Assembly: GCF_030440595.1 (NCBI RefSeq)
Contig: NZ_CP047452.1
Coordinates: forward strand, 1,364,001-1,428,000
Direction: 5' to 3'
DNA from: Corynebacterium glucuronolyticum DSM 44120
GTDB taxonomy: Bacteria > Actinomycetota > Actinomycetes > Mycobacteriales > Mycobacteriaceae
DNA: 64,000 nucleotides
Numbering within the stretch: position 1 is the first letter of the stretch; every line of letters begins with the position of its first letter. Positions 15,274-24,501 of this stretch are shown in pieces. Made by a program: the position numbers and the translations under genes. The notes below the pieces were generated by a model. That model made no database searches. It had not been told where the DNA came from and was given only the letters and a program-made list of their open reading frames with translations.

Positions 15274-16818
15274 TTACAGTTGGGCAGAATGAGCAGGCAC
15301 AGTGGTCAGTGAGAAGGCGTAGGTTTCCGGACGGCGATAGCAGATCGCGCACCCAACAAGCGCCAGCAATCCGAGCGAAGTGAGGATCCACTCGAGGGCG
15401 CGTCCCCACTGCGCGGCGGGTGTGAGTCCCTCCTTCAACGGCAGCGTTGCCACAAGCTGATCCTGGGTAAAGATATCTGTCTGGCTGATCACCGTGCCAT
15501 CGGGGGCGACAATGGCGGAGACACCACTGGTGGCGGCAACAACCACTGCCCTGTCCAATTCCATTGCGCGGAATCTGCTCATCGCCAGCTGTTGGTACGT
15601 CATGTCGGTAAAACCAAAGGTGGCGTTATTAGTAGGGGTAGCAAGAATCTGTGCGCCGGCGCGGACCGCATCGCGGTAGGCGGCATCGAATGCGACCTCG
15701 TAGCAGGTTGCTACACCGACGGCGACGGGTTGCTCAAGCTGTGCCGCGACCATGTGTACAAGCCCGTTTCCCGTACCCGGCTTGAAGTTACCGGCCTGGT
15801 CCACATAGGAGGAAAACAGCCGGAAAAAGGACCGGAAAGGCATCCATTCACCGAACGGCTGGAGGTACTTCTTGTGGTGGTACTCCCCTGTACCAAGCTT
15901 CGGGTCGAAGACAACCATCGTGTTGCGGGGCCCAATCTCATCACGGGTGATGGTGCCAACGAGGATCGGTGCGCCGACAGCATCAACAGCTTCTTCGATG
16001 AGCTCCCGAGCCTGTGTGTCCGCAAACGGGTTGACGTCTGAGGAATTCTCGGGCCAGATGACCATATCCACCGGCTGACTGAGCTTTTTCGTGGACTCGA
16101 CGTGGTTGGCAAGGACTGCCCGCTGCTGTGCATTGAAGTCGAGACCCATCCGGGGGACGTTGCCTTGGATCGCGGCAACGGTGACGGCCCCTGTGCGCGT
16201 GTTCCCCGGGTTTGTTAGGGGAAAGGCGCCAAGTAAGACTGTGGCGACGGTGACGAGGGCGATGACTCCCGCCAGGTAGCGACGTGAAAAGAGGAGGACG
16301 AGGCCGAGGGCTGCGGTGACTGCCGCTGCCGTGACCAAAGCCGGTCCGCCGAGGGGCGCGAGGAGGGATAACGGCCCGTCGACCTGTCCCCACGCGAGGC
16401 GCACCCAGGCGAAACCGCCGAAGGGCCAGGAGCTGCGGAAGAATTCGACGGCGACGTAGAAGAGTGGGAAGAACAGGCTGCCGATGCGCGAGCGCAGGAG
16501 GATAACGCCACCTGCGCCGATGAGAGCACCATAAAGGGCTTCAAAAAAGGACAGTGCCACGAACGGAAAAGCGCCGACGAATTCCCCCACCCACGGCAGG
16601 AGAAACAGATAGCAGGCGAAAAAGTGGGCGAAGCCGAGGAGCGCTCCCCACCTCTTCCCCACCTGTTCCCGGCCCCAGGGACTCAGGGCGGCGATGAATA
16701 GCGCCACGCCGACAAGGGCGAGCTCCCATTGGCCGTGGGGCTCGTAGCCGAGGTAGGCGAGCCAGCCGCCGAACGCCGCGAGGACTAGCCGAAGTACTGT
16801 GTAAAGTGCAGTTTTCAT
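15274..16818 (-). CDS. lnt: Apolipoprotein N-acyltransferase
   Basis: Lnt adds the third acyl chain to the N-terminal cysteine of lipoproteins. The 514-residue protein has about seven to eight membrane helices in the first 200 residues, then a nitrilase-like domain facing outward, and a final helix near the C-terminus. The catalytic triad is visible: Glu257 in VIWPENSS, Lys317 in [10 protein letters not shown] and Cys372 in [10 protein letters not shown]. The frame is open further upstream into fxsA, but MKTALYTVL is the likely start. It is preceded by TAGCCT with 5-nt spacing. It lies between fxsA and ppm in one direction, and in corynebacteria Lnt and Ppm are known to interact. Confidence 0.93.
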   Translation of the reverse strand: MKTALYTVLRLVLAAFGGWLAYLGYEPHGQWELALVGVALFIAALSPWGREQVGKRWGALLGFAHFFACYLFLLPWVGEFVGAFPFVALSFFEALYGALIGAGGVILLRSRIGSLFFPLFYVAVEFFRSSWPFGGFAWVRLAWGQVDGPLSLLAPLGGPALVTAAAVTAALGLVLLFSRRYLAGVIALVTVATVLLGAFPLTNPGNTRTGAVTVAAIQGNVPRMGLDFNAQQRAVLANHVESTKKLSQPVDMVIWPENSSDVNPFADTQARELIEEAVDAVGAPILVGTITRDEIGPRNTMVVFDPKLGTGEYHHKKYLQPFGEWMPFRSFFRLFSSYVDQAGNFKPGTGNGLVHMVAAQLEQPVAVGVATCYEVAFDAAYRDAVRAGAQILATPTNNATFGFTDMTYQQLAMSRFRAMELDRAVVVAATSGVSAIVAPDGTVISQTDIFTQDQLVATLPLKEGLTPAAQWGRALEWILTSLGLLALVGCAICYRRPETYAFSLTTVPAHSAQL

Positions 16819-16826
16819 GGTAGAGG

Positions 16827-17351
16827 CTAGCGCCAGCCGTTCTCCTCTTCCCATTTCTTGATGTCCTCGGAATCGATAACGCTATCGTCATTGACGACGT
16901 TTTGGTCGCTGCCAAAGCTTCCGAAGCGGGTGTCTTTTTGTCGTTGACCAGCAGCCCCGAACGGCGAGAAACCGGGCTGAGTGAACACCTGGTAGGCCAT
17001 GTTGTCCATGCGTTCTTGCAGTTTCCGGGCGATCATCCGGCGGGCGACAGAGCGCGTTGGCCCGAAAATAAGAAGTAGGCCGGCAACCGTCGAGAGGTAG
17101 CCAGGCAGGGCGAGCAGTGTGGAGCCGACCATGATCAGCCCGTTGTCGCCGAGGACCGCACCGGCATTTTCCTGGCCTGCAAGCGCGCGAGAGGTGATCG
17201 AGCGCATTTCCACCATCGATAGGATAATTCCCAGGATAAAAAGGAAGCCGAGGCCGACGAGAGCCCACCCGGCTCCCACCAGGGACGCGATGCCCCAGAA
17301 GGTCAGGCCTTCGAGGAGGACGTAGACAAGAAATAAAATAGCGAGATTCAT
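16827..17351 (-). CDS. fxsA: FxsA-family membrane protein
   Basis: The 174-residue protein has the FxsA domain in its first 125 residues. There are three to four hydrophobic helices, with EGLTFWGIASLVGAGWAL early and LLALPGYLSTVAGLLLIFGPTR at about 79-100. The tail is hydrophilic and acidic (DDSVIDSEDIKKWEEENGWR). In E. coli FxsA is linked to phage exclusion and in actinobacteria it is a conserved neighbour of ppm/lnt with no defined job. It is 8 nt upstream of lnt. A TATGAT hexamer ends 8 nt before the ATG and no ribosome site is seen, so it is probably leaderless. Confidence 0.87.
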   Translation of the reverse strand: MNLAILFLVYVLLEGLTFWGIASLVGAGWALVGLGFLFILGIILSMVEMRSITSRALAGQENAGAVLGDNGLIMVGSTLLALPGYLSTVAGLLLIFGPTRSVARRMIARKLQERMDNMAYQVFTQPGFSPFGAAGQRQKDTRFGSFGSDQNVVNDDSVIDSEDIKKWEEENGWR

Positions 17352-17359
17352 TGCTGTCC

Positions 17360-17365
17360 ATCATA
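17360..17365 (-). promoter_or_regulatory. -10 element of fxsA (leaderless type)
   Basis: TATGAT (minus strand) ends 8 nt before the fxsA ATG. Confidence 0.5.
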
Positions 17366-17382
17366 GCGATGGACGATGCGGT

Positions 17383-17388
17383 TATCCT
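17383..17388 (+). promoter_or_regulatory. -10 element of the DUF3253 gene (leaderless type)
   Basis: TATCCT ends 6 nt before the ATG at 17395. It is divergent from the fxsA promoter; the two -10 hexamers are only 17 bp apart. Confidence 0.5.
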
Positions 17389-17394
17389 TACACC

Positions 17395-17643
17395 ATGGCT
17401 GTTTCTGACGCGGATATCCGGGAAACCATCGCAGAATTGCTCGCTCGCAGGGATCCGGACAAGACGATCTGTCCGTCGGAGGTCGCCCGCGCGCTAGGCG
17501 GCGATCAGTGGCGGGACCTCATGGAACCGGTGCGCGCCGTAGCGGGTGAGCTGGCCGCTCGTGGCGACGTGGTGGTAACCCAGAAGGACCAGCCTGTTGA
17601 TATCGCTACGGCGCGCGGACCTGTCAGAATCGGGCGGGGTTAG
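17395..17643 (+). CDS. DUF3253 protein
   Basis: The 82-residue protein matches the DUF3253 family, small winged-helix-like proteins of unknown role. Diagnostic stretches are RDPDKTICPSEVARAL (about residues 19-34), WRDLMEPVRAVAGELAARGDVVVTQ (split, about 39-63) and the closing VDIATARGPVRIGRG. The fold suggests nucleic-acid binding, but no function is established. It is divergent from fxsA and convergent with cobN, overlapping the cobN stop by 3 bp. Confidence 0.85.
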   Translation: MAVSDADIRETIAELLARRDPDKTICPSEVARALGGDQWRDLMEPVRAVAGELAARGDVVVTQKDQPVDIATARGPVRIGRG

Positions 17644-20600
17644 TCCTCTTCGTCCTCGCCCTCGGCTTCCGCTTCCATGTCGAGGAAGGTCTGTTTCAGG
17701 GTATCGATGTCCTCGGGGCGTGGGTTTTCCCAGAGGCCACGGTCGGCGGCCTCAAGAAGCCGCTCGGAAATGTCGCGGAGTGCCCACGGGTTGGATTCCT
17801 GGAAGAAGTCCCGGTTCTCGCGGACGTAGCTGTCTGTGAGCTTTTCGTACATCCAGTCGTCCATGAGGCCTGTCGTGGCATCGTAGCCGAACAGGTAGTC
17901 CACGGTGGCACTCATCTCGAAAGCGCCCTTGTACCCGTGCTTTTTCATCGCGTCGATCCACCGCGGGTTGACCACGCGGGCGCGGAACACGCGACGGGAT
18001 TCCTCATGGAGCGTGCGGGTCTTCACGCGCTCGGTGCGTGTGGAGTCGCCGATGAATGCGTCGGGGTCTGCACCGGTGAGGTGGCGCACGGTGGCGACCA
18101 TCCCACCGTGGAATTGGAAGTAGTCGTCTGAATCGGCAATGTCGTGTTCGGCTGTGTCGATGTTCTTGGCGGCGACGGAGATGCGTTTGTAGGCGGCCTC
18201 CATATCGGCGACGGCCTTTTCGCCGTTGATGCCGCGTCCGTATGCGTAGCCACCCCACTCGGTGTAGACGGCTGCGAGGTCTTCGTCGCCGTGCCACTGG
18301 CCGGAGTCCATGAGCTGGAGCAGGCCGGCACCGTAGGTGCCTGGTTTGGAGCCGAAGATGCGCTTGACGTGGCCGGTCGATCCGGCAGCGTTGGCGCGGA
18401 TGTAGTTGGATTCGGCGGGTTCGTCGAGGCCTGCGACGAGCTGCACCGCATCGTCGATTAGCGAAAGAACGTGGGGGAACGCATCGCGGAAGAATCCGGA
18501 AATGCGGACGGTGACATCGATGCGCGGCCTGCCGAGCTCCTCCAGCGGAATGACCTCGAGGCTCGTGACGCGGCGGGAGCCCTCGTCCCACACGGGAAGA
18601 ACACCGAGAAGCGCGAAGACCTCGGCGATATCGTCGCCGGAGGTACGCATCGCGGAGGTGCCCCACACAGACAAGCCGACGGATTGCGGGTACGCGCCGT
18701 CGTGGTCGGATTGGTAACGCTCGATGAGCGAGTCTGCGAGCAGCTGCCCTGTCTCCCAGGCAAGCCGTGACGGGATCGCCTTCGGATCGACGGAGTAGAA
18801 GTTGCGCCCCGTGGGGAGGACATTGACAAGCCCGCGCATGGGAGATCCGGAGGGGCCTGCGGGGATGAACTCGCTGTCCAGGGCGCGGATAATCTGGTCG
18901 ACCTCCCCCGCCGTCTCGTTCAGCCGGGGAACCATCTCCTCGCAGGTGAAGCGGAGCAGTGCACATACCGCATCCTTGTCGCTTCCTGTCGGAAGCTCGA
19001 CACCGTCCACGACATCGGCTACGGCCGTGGCATCGAAGTCGCGCTCATCGAGGTCTGTAAGAAGCTTTTCGACGATCAGTTGCGTCCGGTCAGTCTCCGT
19101 CCGCTCCTCACCGTCATCCTCAATATCAAGTCCTAGTGCTTGACGGATGCCAGGCAACGTCTGCGTTCCTCCCCACAGCTGACGGGAGCGCAGCATGGCG
19201 GCGAGGAGCTCAATGCGGGTGTGACCTGTGGGGGCTTCGCCGAGGATGTGGAGCCCACCGCGGATGGCGACGTCCTTGATCTCGCACAGCCAGCCGTCGA
19301 CGTGCATGAGCATGTCATCGAAAACGTCCTCGTCGGGGCGCTTGTCCCAGCCCAGATCCTTGTCCATCTTCGCTGCGGTGAGCAGCGTCCAAATTTCCTG
19401 GCGGATAGCCGGCAGTTTGGATGGGTCAAGAGCAGTGAGGTTCTGGTGTTCGTCGAGGAGCTGCTCCAAGCGGGTGATGTCGCCGTACGTCTCCGCGCGG
19501 GCCATGGGAGGAATCATGTGGTCGATGAGCGTGGCATGGGCGCGACGCTTAGCCTGCGTCCCCTCGCCGGGATCGTTGACAAGGAACGGGTAGATCATCG
19601 GCAGATCCGCAATCGCCTGGTCAGGGAAGCATTCCGCAGACATGCCGATCGTCTTCCCCGGAAGCCACTCGAGGTTACCGTGCTTGCCCATGTGAACGAT
19701 GGCATCGGCACCGAACTCCTCCCGCAGCCACAGGTACGTGGCCAAGTAGTGGTGCGTCGCGGGCAGATCAGGGTCATGGTAAATACCGACGGGGTTATCC
19801 CCGAAGCCACGAGGCGGCTGCACCATGACCACAACATTGCCAAAGCGGAGGCCGGCGACGTAGATGTCCTTCGTCTCCGGGTGGACGTAGAGCTCACCGG
19901 GCGCCTCGCTCCAGGCCTCCACCATCTTGTCCTGCATGGACTGTGGCAAGGTAGCGAAGTATCGCCGATATGTGTCGGCGGACACCCGCAGCTCGTTCTT
20001 CTCCATGACCTCCGGGGTCAACCATTCTGGATCGTGCCCGCCGGCAGCAATGATAGCGTGCATCAGCGCATCGCCGTCGAGATCCGCATAACCGGGGATC
20101 TTCGCGGTATCACCGAGGTCATAGCCCGCCTCCTCCATGGCGTGCAAGACTCGCAGGGTCGATGCCGGCGTGTCGAGGCCAACCGCGTTGCCGATGCGAG
20201 CGTGCTTCGTGGGGTACGCCGATAGCATAACGGCGATTTTCTTGTCCTTGTTTTCCTTCAACCGCAGCATGGCGGTATTGACGGCAATGCGAGCTAGACG
20301 CGTACAACGCTCGGGGTCTGCGTGGTAGGAAATTAGTCCGTCGGCTCCGTACTCCTTGAAGCTGAAGGGAACCGCGATGATGCGCCCATCGAATTCGGGT
20401 ACGGCGACCTGGCTTGCCACATCGACAGGAGACAACCCCTCGTCGGAGTCCTGCCACTGGTCGCGCGGTGTGGTCAGCGCCAGTCCCTGGATAATGGGGA
20501 TATTCATCTGCGCGAGCTGCTCGACGTTCCACGCCTCGTCGTCACCTCCGGCACCAACACCTGCCGGCTTGGCCCCACCAGCCGCCAGCACTGTCGTGAC

Positions 20601-21236
20601 GATGGTGTCGCATGTTGCCAGCACCTCAAGCAAAGCCGGATCGGGTTGGCGGAGGGATGCCGAGTACACGGGCACCGGCACTCCCCCATTTTCCGTGATG
20701 GTCTCAGCGAGCGCGTGCACGTAGGCCGTGTTGCCGGCGAGCTCCTGTGCGCGGTAGTAGACGATACCAATCCGGGGGCGGCCGGCTGCGGGTTTCTCAT
20801 AGCCAGCCAGGTAGCCCCACATGGGCAGGTGAACAGGGGCTTCGAAGCCGTAGCCGGTAAGGAGAATAGTGTCTGACAGGAAGTAGTACAGGTTGGCGAG
20901 GTTCTGGGGCGCGCCTTCGGCGAGGTAGGTGTGAGCCTGCGTCACCACGTTGGAGTTGACGGTGGAAATGTCGGTCAGTTCGGCGTCGACGGCAAGCTCG
21001 CCGGACACACACACCACAGGCTTTCCAGTGGAGAGAACCGTTTTCAGGCCAGTCTCCCACGCGCGCTTGCCTCCCAACAGTCGGACGATGATGATCTCCG
21101 CCCGCTCGCACAGATCGGTGAGTCGCTGCGGGCTAAGACGAGTCGGGTTGGCTACGTCGAAGTCAACATCGGGTTCCTCGTTTGCGACAGTGGCGGAGAG
21201 GAGATCCGTGTCGGAGGTGGAAAGCAAGCAAATCAT
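17640..21236 (-). CDS. cobN: Cobaltochelatase subunit CobN
   Basis: CobN is the large subunit of the ATP-dependent CobNST complex that inserts Co2+ into hydrogenobyrinate a,c-diamide. The 1198-residue protein has the usual length and the conserved block IVHMGKHGNLEWLPGKTIGMS around residue 520, as well as DEGSRRVTSLEVIPLEELGRPRIDV near 900 in pieces. No cobS or cobT is in the window. It follows the lipase-family gene by 10 bp, so the two may be cotranscribed. A TAAACT hexamer exactly 7 nt before the ATG also allows a separate leaderless transcript. Confidence 0.96.
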   Translation of the reverse strand: MICLLSTSDTDLLSATVANEEPDVDFDVANPTRLSPQRLTDLCERAEIIIVRLLGGKRAWETGLKTVLSTGKPVVCVSGELAVDAELTDISTVNSNVVTQAHTYLAEGAPQNLANLYYFLSDTILLTGYGFEAPVHLPMWGYLAGYEKPAAGRPRIGIVYYRAQELAGNTAYVHALAETITENGGVPVPVYSASLRQPDPALLEVLATCDTIVTTVLAAGGAKPAGVGAGGDDEAWNVEQLAQMNIPIIQGLALTTPRDQWQDSDEGLSPVDVASQVAVPEFDGRIIAVPFSFKEYGADGLISYHADPERCTRLARIAVNTAMLRLKENKDKKIAVMLSAYPTKHARIGNAVGLDTPASTLRVLHAMEEAGYDLGDTAKIPGYADLDGDALMHAIIAAGGHDPEWLTPEVMEKNELRVSADTYRRYFATLPQSMQDKMVEAWSEAPGELYVHPETKDIYVAGLRFGNVVVMVQPPRGFGDNPVGIYHDPDLPATHHYLATYLWLREEFGADAIVHMGKHGNLEWLPGKTIGMSAECFPDQAIADLPMIYPFLVNDPGEGTQAKRRAHATLIDHMIPPMARAETYGDITRLEQLLDEHQNLTALDPSKLPAIRQEIWTLLTAAKMDKDLGWDKRPDEDVFDDMLMHVDGWLCEIKDVAIRGGLHILGEAPTGHTRIELLAAMLRSRQLWGGTQTLPGIRQALGLDIEDDGEERTETDRTQLIVEKLLTDLDERDFDATAVADVVDGVELPTGSDKDAVCALLRFTCEEMVPRLNETAGEVDQIIRALDSEFIPAGPSGSPMRGLVNVLPTGRNFYSVDPKAIPSRLAWETGQLLADSLIERYQSDHDGAYPQSVGLSVWGTSAMRTSGDDIAEVFALLGVLPVWDEGSRRVTSLEVIPLEELGRPRIDVTVRISGFFRDAFPHVLSLIDDAVQLVAGLDEPAESNYIRANAAGSTGHVKRIFGSKPGTYGAGLLQLMDSGQWHGDEDLAAVYTEWGGYAYGRGINGEKAVADMEAAYKRISVAAKNIDTAEHDIADSDDYFQFHGGMVATVRHLTGADPDAFIGDSTRTERVKTRTLHEESRRVFRARVVNPRWIDAMKKHGYKGAFEMSATVDYLFGYDATTGLMDDWMYEKLTDSYVRENRDFFQESNPWALRDISERLLEAADRGLWENPRPEDIDTLKQTFLDMEAEAEGEDEED

Positions 21237-21243
21237 GATATTG

Positions 21244-21249
21244 AGTTTA
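21244..21249 (-). promoter_or_regulatory. Possible internal -10 of cobN (leaderless type)
   Basis: TAAACT (minus strand) ends 7 nt before the cobN ATG and overlaps the stop codon of the upstream lipase-family gene. Confidence 0.4.
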
Positions 21250-22578
21250 CTTAGGTTTGCCTACTGTTGAAAGCAACCAGTCGGCATGCCGAACGAGCGT
21301 GGTGAAGTACGGCAGATTGTGGTTGATGGAGGTCCGCCCCGGAACGTCGATGAGCTGGGATTCCCAGTAGGTGACCGAGTCGGATTGGGCCTTCCACGTC
21401 GCTGCCAAATGCCGTACTGGTTGTACGGGAATGACATCGTCGTGCGCGGAACCCCACAAAAGGACGGGTGCCGATGGAGCCATCCCGGTGCGCCCGAGCG
21501 TCTGCCTATCCAGGCTGGCCCGGACAGCTGGGGCATCGCCGTCCGCGACGAGGTCCATGAGTCTCTTGCCCGATACCGTCCAGGAGGCAGTGGAGTGATA
21601 GCGCGACATGGCAAGCATGCCACCGGCACACGTTGCTAGGTTGATTCCGATTTCGTGCAGACCAACCTCATTAAACATGGAGGCTAGCTCAACGAATTCC
21701 GCGTCACCCTGTGCGGCGAGGCCGGCGATGGCGTAAGACAAGACTCCCACGAGCATTCCCCCGTCGATGTAGGCCACCACCTCGTGCAAATTGGCGGGAG
21801 GAGCGCCGGCGACGGCACCGGCCACCGTCACATCTGGTGCATACGTTGGCCGTTCCAGGGCGGAGCACACCGCCCCGCCGCCTTGTGAGAATCCCCAGAG
21901 GCCGACGGGTGAGCCCGGAGCCACACCGAGGTAACGGGCGGCCCTGACGGCATCGATGAGCGACTGCCCAGATGCGATGTGATCGCAGTAATACTGCATG
22001 CCTGTGTCGGGATTGCGTGGGTAGTCCGTGAAGACAACGTTCGCCCCGCAGGCAGTGAAGTAGTTGAACGCGGGCTGCTCGTAGGCGGCGACGAAGTCAA
22101 ATGGGCGCCCTGGGAGAAACGTAAACCCGAGGGAGAGTGACTGGGACGGATCACAGTGGCGGGCAACCCCCTGGGTTGCCGGCGCGATGGCGATCGTCGG
22201 TCGAACACCAGGGCCATCCCAGGGCATCGTCGGGCAGATGAGCCCACCCGTTGCGGTTTGCCTATTGCCATGAGAGTCTGTGGTGACAAATTCCATCCGC
22301 TCGACCCGCGCCGGGACGCGAAAAGGATTGCCCTCCGGCGATCCCAATCCGGCGAATCCGGTTTCGGTGTGACGAACAACCTGACCTGGTGTGAATCCTG
22401 ACACAGATTCCGCTTCAACAAAGGTTGGCCTAAGTTCAAAGGGGCCTGACCTGGAAACTTCCGGTCTTTGCAGGTGCTCGCCGTGCAGTCGTCGCCAAGC
22501 GCGACTCAGTATCAGACGTCCGATGTCTAAAGACCCTCCGGCGAGGACTTTGGCGGCTGTGTCCAAGGAGTGGTTCAT
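21247..22578 (-). CDS. Secretory-lipase-family (LIP) alpha/beta hydrolase without a signal peptide
   Basis: The 443-residue protein resembles the LIP/secretory lipase family found in fungi and actinobacteria. The nucleophile elbow is in VGLWGFSQGGGA (Ser231). The acid is probably in GSAHDDVIP and the histidine in TSINHNLPYF. Family members usually carry a Sec signal; this N-terminus (MNHSLDTAAKVLAGG) does not, so it is probably cytosolic or membrane-associated. The ribosome site is AAGGTGGAG. It is divergent from cobG and directly upstream of cobN. Its substrate and any link to cobalamin are unknown; position alone suggests cotranscription with cobN. Confidence 0.8.
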   Translation of the reverse strand: MNHSLDTAAKVLAGGSLDIGRLILSRAWRRLHGEHLQRPEVSRSGPFELRPTFVEAESVSGFTPGQVVRHTETGFAGLGSPEGNPFRVPARVERMEFVTTDSHGNRQTATGGLICPTMPWDGPGVRPTIAIAPATQGVARHCDPSQSLSLGFTFLPGRPFDFVAAYEQPAFNYFTACGANVVFTDYPRNPDTGMQYYCDHIASGQSLIDAVRAARYLGVAPGSPVGLWGFSQGGGAVCSALERPTYAPDVTVAGAVAGAPPANLHEVVAYIDGGMLVGVLSYAIAGLAAQGDAEFVELASMFNEVGLHEIGINLATCAGGMLAMSRYHSTASWTVSGKRLMDLVADGDAPAVRASLDRQTLGRTGMAPSAPVLLWGSAHDDVIPVQPVRHLAATWKAQSDSVTYWESQLIDVPGRTSINHNLPYFTTLVRHADWLLSTVGKPK

Positions 22579-22592
22579 GTCTCCACCTTATC

Positions 22593-22598
22593 TAGAAT
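22593..22598 (+). promoter_or_regulatory. -10 element of cobG (leaderless type)
   Basis: TAGAAT ends 7 nt before the ATG at 22606. This argues for that start over the earlier ATG at 22597, which lies inside the hexamer. Confidence 0.5.
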
Positions 22599-22605
22599 GA
22601 GTCTT

Positions 22606-23763
22606 ATGAAACCTGTTTCGACCCTTGAAAATTCGTTTTCCCTCGGCGACCGCGACCGTTCAGACGGTTGCCCGGGCGCACAAAAGATGCACCATGCCAA
22701 TGATGGTGCCATCGGCCGAGTGCGCGTTGCAGGCGGACACCTTACGCCTGCCGGGTGGAAAGCTCTCGCCGCCATGGCGCGCGACCTCGGCGACGGCGAC
22801 ATCCACATGACCACCCGCGGCAACCTCCAGATCCGCGGCATCAGCGACGAGGATACCTTCACCCAGGAGGTCATCTCCTCCGGTTTCCTCCCCTCCCGCG
22901 CCCACGACAAGGTTCGAAACATCATCGCCTCCCCTATGGATGGGGAAATCGCCGATCTCGTCCGCGAGCTCGACCGCGCCCTCCTCGCCTCGGAGAAGGT
23001 CACGGGCCTGTCCGGGCGCACCCTCTTCGGGCTTGACGACGGCTCCGCCACCATCTTCGCCCACGAAGTCGATTTCGGTGCCATCCGCGTCAACGACGTG
23101 TTCTACCTCGTCCTCGGCGGCACCCTCACCGGTGTCCAGATGAACCACGACCAGGTTGCAGCCTCCATCGTGGCGATCGCTGAAAAGTGGCAGGAGATCC
23201 GCAGCGATGCCTGGCGTGTAAAGGAACGCCCCGAAAAGCGCAACGACCTCATCCGCGTGCTTGACGGTGAAGTCACGTTCACGGCACCGCCGAACATTCC
23301 CCCGAGCCACGACCGCCCGATCGGCTGGATCGATGGCGAAAACGGTGTCACCCTTGTGGGAGCCGTCCGCTTTGGTGTCGTACCCGCCGACCTTGCCGAT
23401 CTGATCGCCGCCACAGGAAAGAAGTCGACGGTGACCCCGTGGCACCGAATTGTCATCCACGGCTTCACCGAGGCCGAGGCCGAGGAGGCCGTCAAGCGTC
23501 TGGCCCCCGTCGGCATGATTTTCGATGCCGACTCCCCCTGGCTTCGCGTCACCGCGTGCACCGGCCTACCCGAGTGCCAAAAGGGCAAGTCCAATACCCG
23601 CCGCGATGCCATTCAGCTGGTGGAATCCGGCTCAGCCCCGGAGGGCCTCGTCCACTTCGTGGGCTGCGAGCGCCGCTGTGGGCACCCGCTCGAGGACCAC
23701 ACCGAGTACCTCGCCACCGGTGACGGTGAATACGAGGTCAACAAAGTTAAGCTCAGCTGGTAA
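22606..23763 (+). CDS. cobG: Precorrin-3B synthase CobG
   Basis: CobG is the oxygen-dependent monooxygenase that makes precorrin-3B, and it marks the aerobic route to cobalamin. The 385-residue protein is related to sulfite/nitrite reductases. The substrate-binding stretch is GDIHMTTRGNLQIRG (about 60-74). The cysteines for a [4Fe-4S] cluster are in TACTGLPECQKG and GCERRCGHP near the C-terminus. The chosen start, MKPVSTLENSF, fits the promoter spacing; upstream in-frame starts would overlap the divergent lipase gene. It heads the rightward cobG-cobH-cobIJ group, but a stem-loop follows it. Confidence 0.93.
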   Translation: MKPVSTLENSFSLGDRDRSDGCPGAQKMHHANDGAIGRVRVAGGHLTPAGWKALAAMARDLGDGDIHMTTRGNLQIRGISDEDTFTQEVISSGFLPSRAHDKVRNIIASPMDGEIADLVRELDRALLASEKVTGLSGRTLFGLDDGSATIFAHEVDFGAIRVNDVFYLVLGGTLTGVQMNHDQVAASIVAIAEKWQEIRSDAWRVKERPEKRNDLIRVLDGEVTFTAPPNIPPSHDRPIGWIDGENGVTLVGAVRFGVVPADLADLIAATGKKSTVTPWHRIVIHGFTEAEAEEAVKRLAPVGMIFDADSPWLRVTACTGLPECQKGKSNTRRDAIQLVESGSAPEGLVHFVGCERRCGHPLEDHTEYLATGDGEYEVNKVKLSW

Positions 23764-23776
23764 CTGCCCGCATATA

Positions 23777-23803
23777 AGCCGTCGGTAATGGCCGGCGGCT
23801 TTT
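23777..23803 (+). terminator. Stem-loop after cobG, possible weak terminator
   Basis: A 9-bp stem with one G-U pair (23777-23785 with 23792-23800) and a TTT tail lies between cobG and cobH. The short tail suggests partial termination. Confidence 0.45.
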
Positions 23804-23862
23804 GCGCGCTTAAGATATAAACCGGCGACACAGCCAGGCAGAGACGTGAAGAAAGCAGACAG

Positions 23863-24501
23863 ATGGCATTTTCCTACATCACCGACGGTAACGAGATCTA
23901 CCGCCGATCCTTCAGCATGATTCGCTCAGAATCGAACCTTGAGCGTTTCACCCCCGAGCAGCAGACTATTGCCGTACGCATGATTCATGCTGCGGGACAG
24001 ACCGATCTTGCCGATGACATCGAATTTTCCGCAGGCGTTGTCGGCGCTGCCCGCTCCGCGCTGGAAGCGGGCAAGCCAATTTTTACCGATGTCACCATGG
24101 TGGCCACGGGTGTCACCCGCAAACGCCTGCCAGCCGATAACCGTGTGGAGTGCCTCCTCGAGGATCCGCGCACAGTGGACCTTGCACACGAGCTTGGCAC
24201 CACTCGTTCCGCCGCCGCAGTCGAGCTGTGGGATCTCGCTGGCGCTGTTGTCGCCATCGGAAATGCCCCCACTGCGCTCTACCATTTGCTGAATAAGTTG
24301 GAGGACCCGCATGTCCCCCGCCCCGCCGCAATCCTCGGCATCCCCGTCGGCTTCGTGGGTGCCGCCGAATCCAAGCGTGCGCTCGCCGATGTTGCCTCTG
24401 GCCTTGGTGTGGAATTCATCACCGTACATGGGCGTCGCGGCGGCTCAGCCATTACGTGCGCCGCGCTCAACGCGTTGGCCACTAGCAAGGAAATCATTTA
24501 A
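23863..24501 (+). CDS. cobH: Precorrin-8X methylmutase
   Basis: CobH (CbiC family) moves a methyl group from C-11 to C-12 to form hydrogenobyrinate. The 212-residue protein has the usual length, with the catalytic histidine in RMIHAAGQTD (His44 region), the FTDVTMVATGVTRK stretch (about 74-87) and the GFVGAAESKRAL motif. The Shine-Dalgarno sequence is weak (GAAGAAAGC). It is followed without a gap by cobIJ, whose GTG starts on the base after the cobH stop, so the two are translationally coupled. Confidence 0.96.
   Translation: MAFSYITDGNEIYRRSFSMIRSESNLERFTPEQQTIAVRMIHAAGQTDLADDIEFSAGVVGAARSALEAGKPIFTDVTMVATGVTRKRLPADNRVECLLEDPRTVDLAHELGTTRSAAAVELWDLAGAVVAIGNAPTALYHLLNKLEDPHVPRPAAILGIPVGFVGAAESKRALADVASGLGVEFITVHGRRGGSAITCAALNALATSKEII

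Noticed and set aside
23820..23862. AGCCAGGCAGAGAC upstream of cobH, resembling part of a B12-box
   Set aside because: Only part of the box matches, and there is no room for the rest of a cobalamin riboswitch between the cobG stop and cobH.
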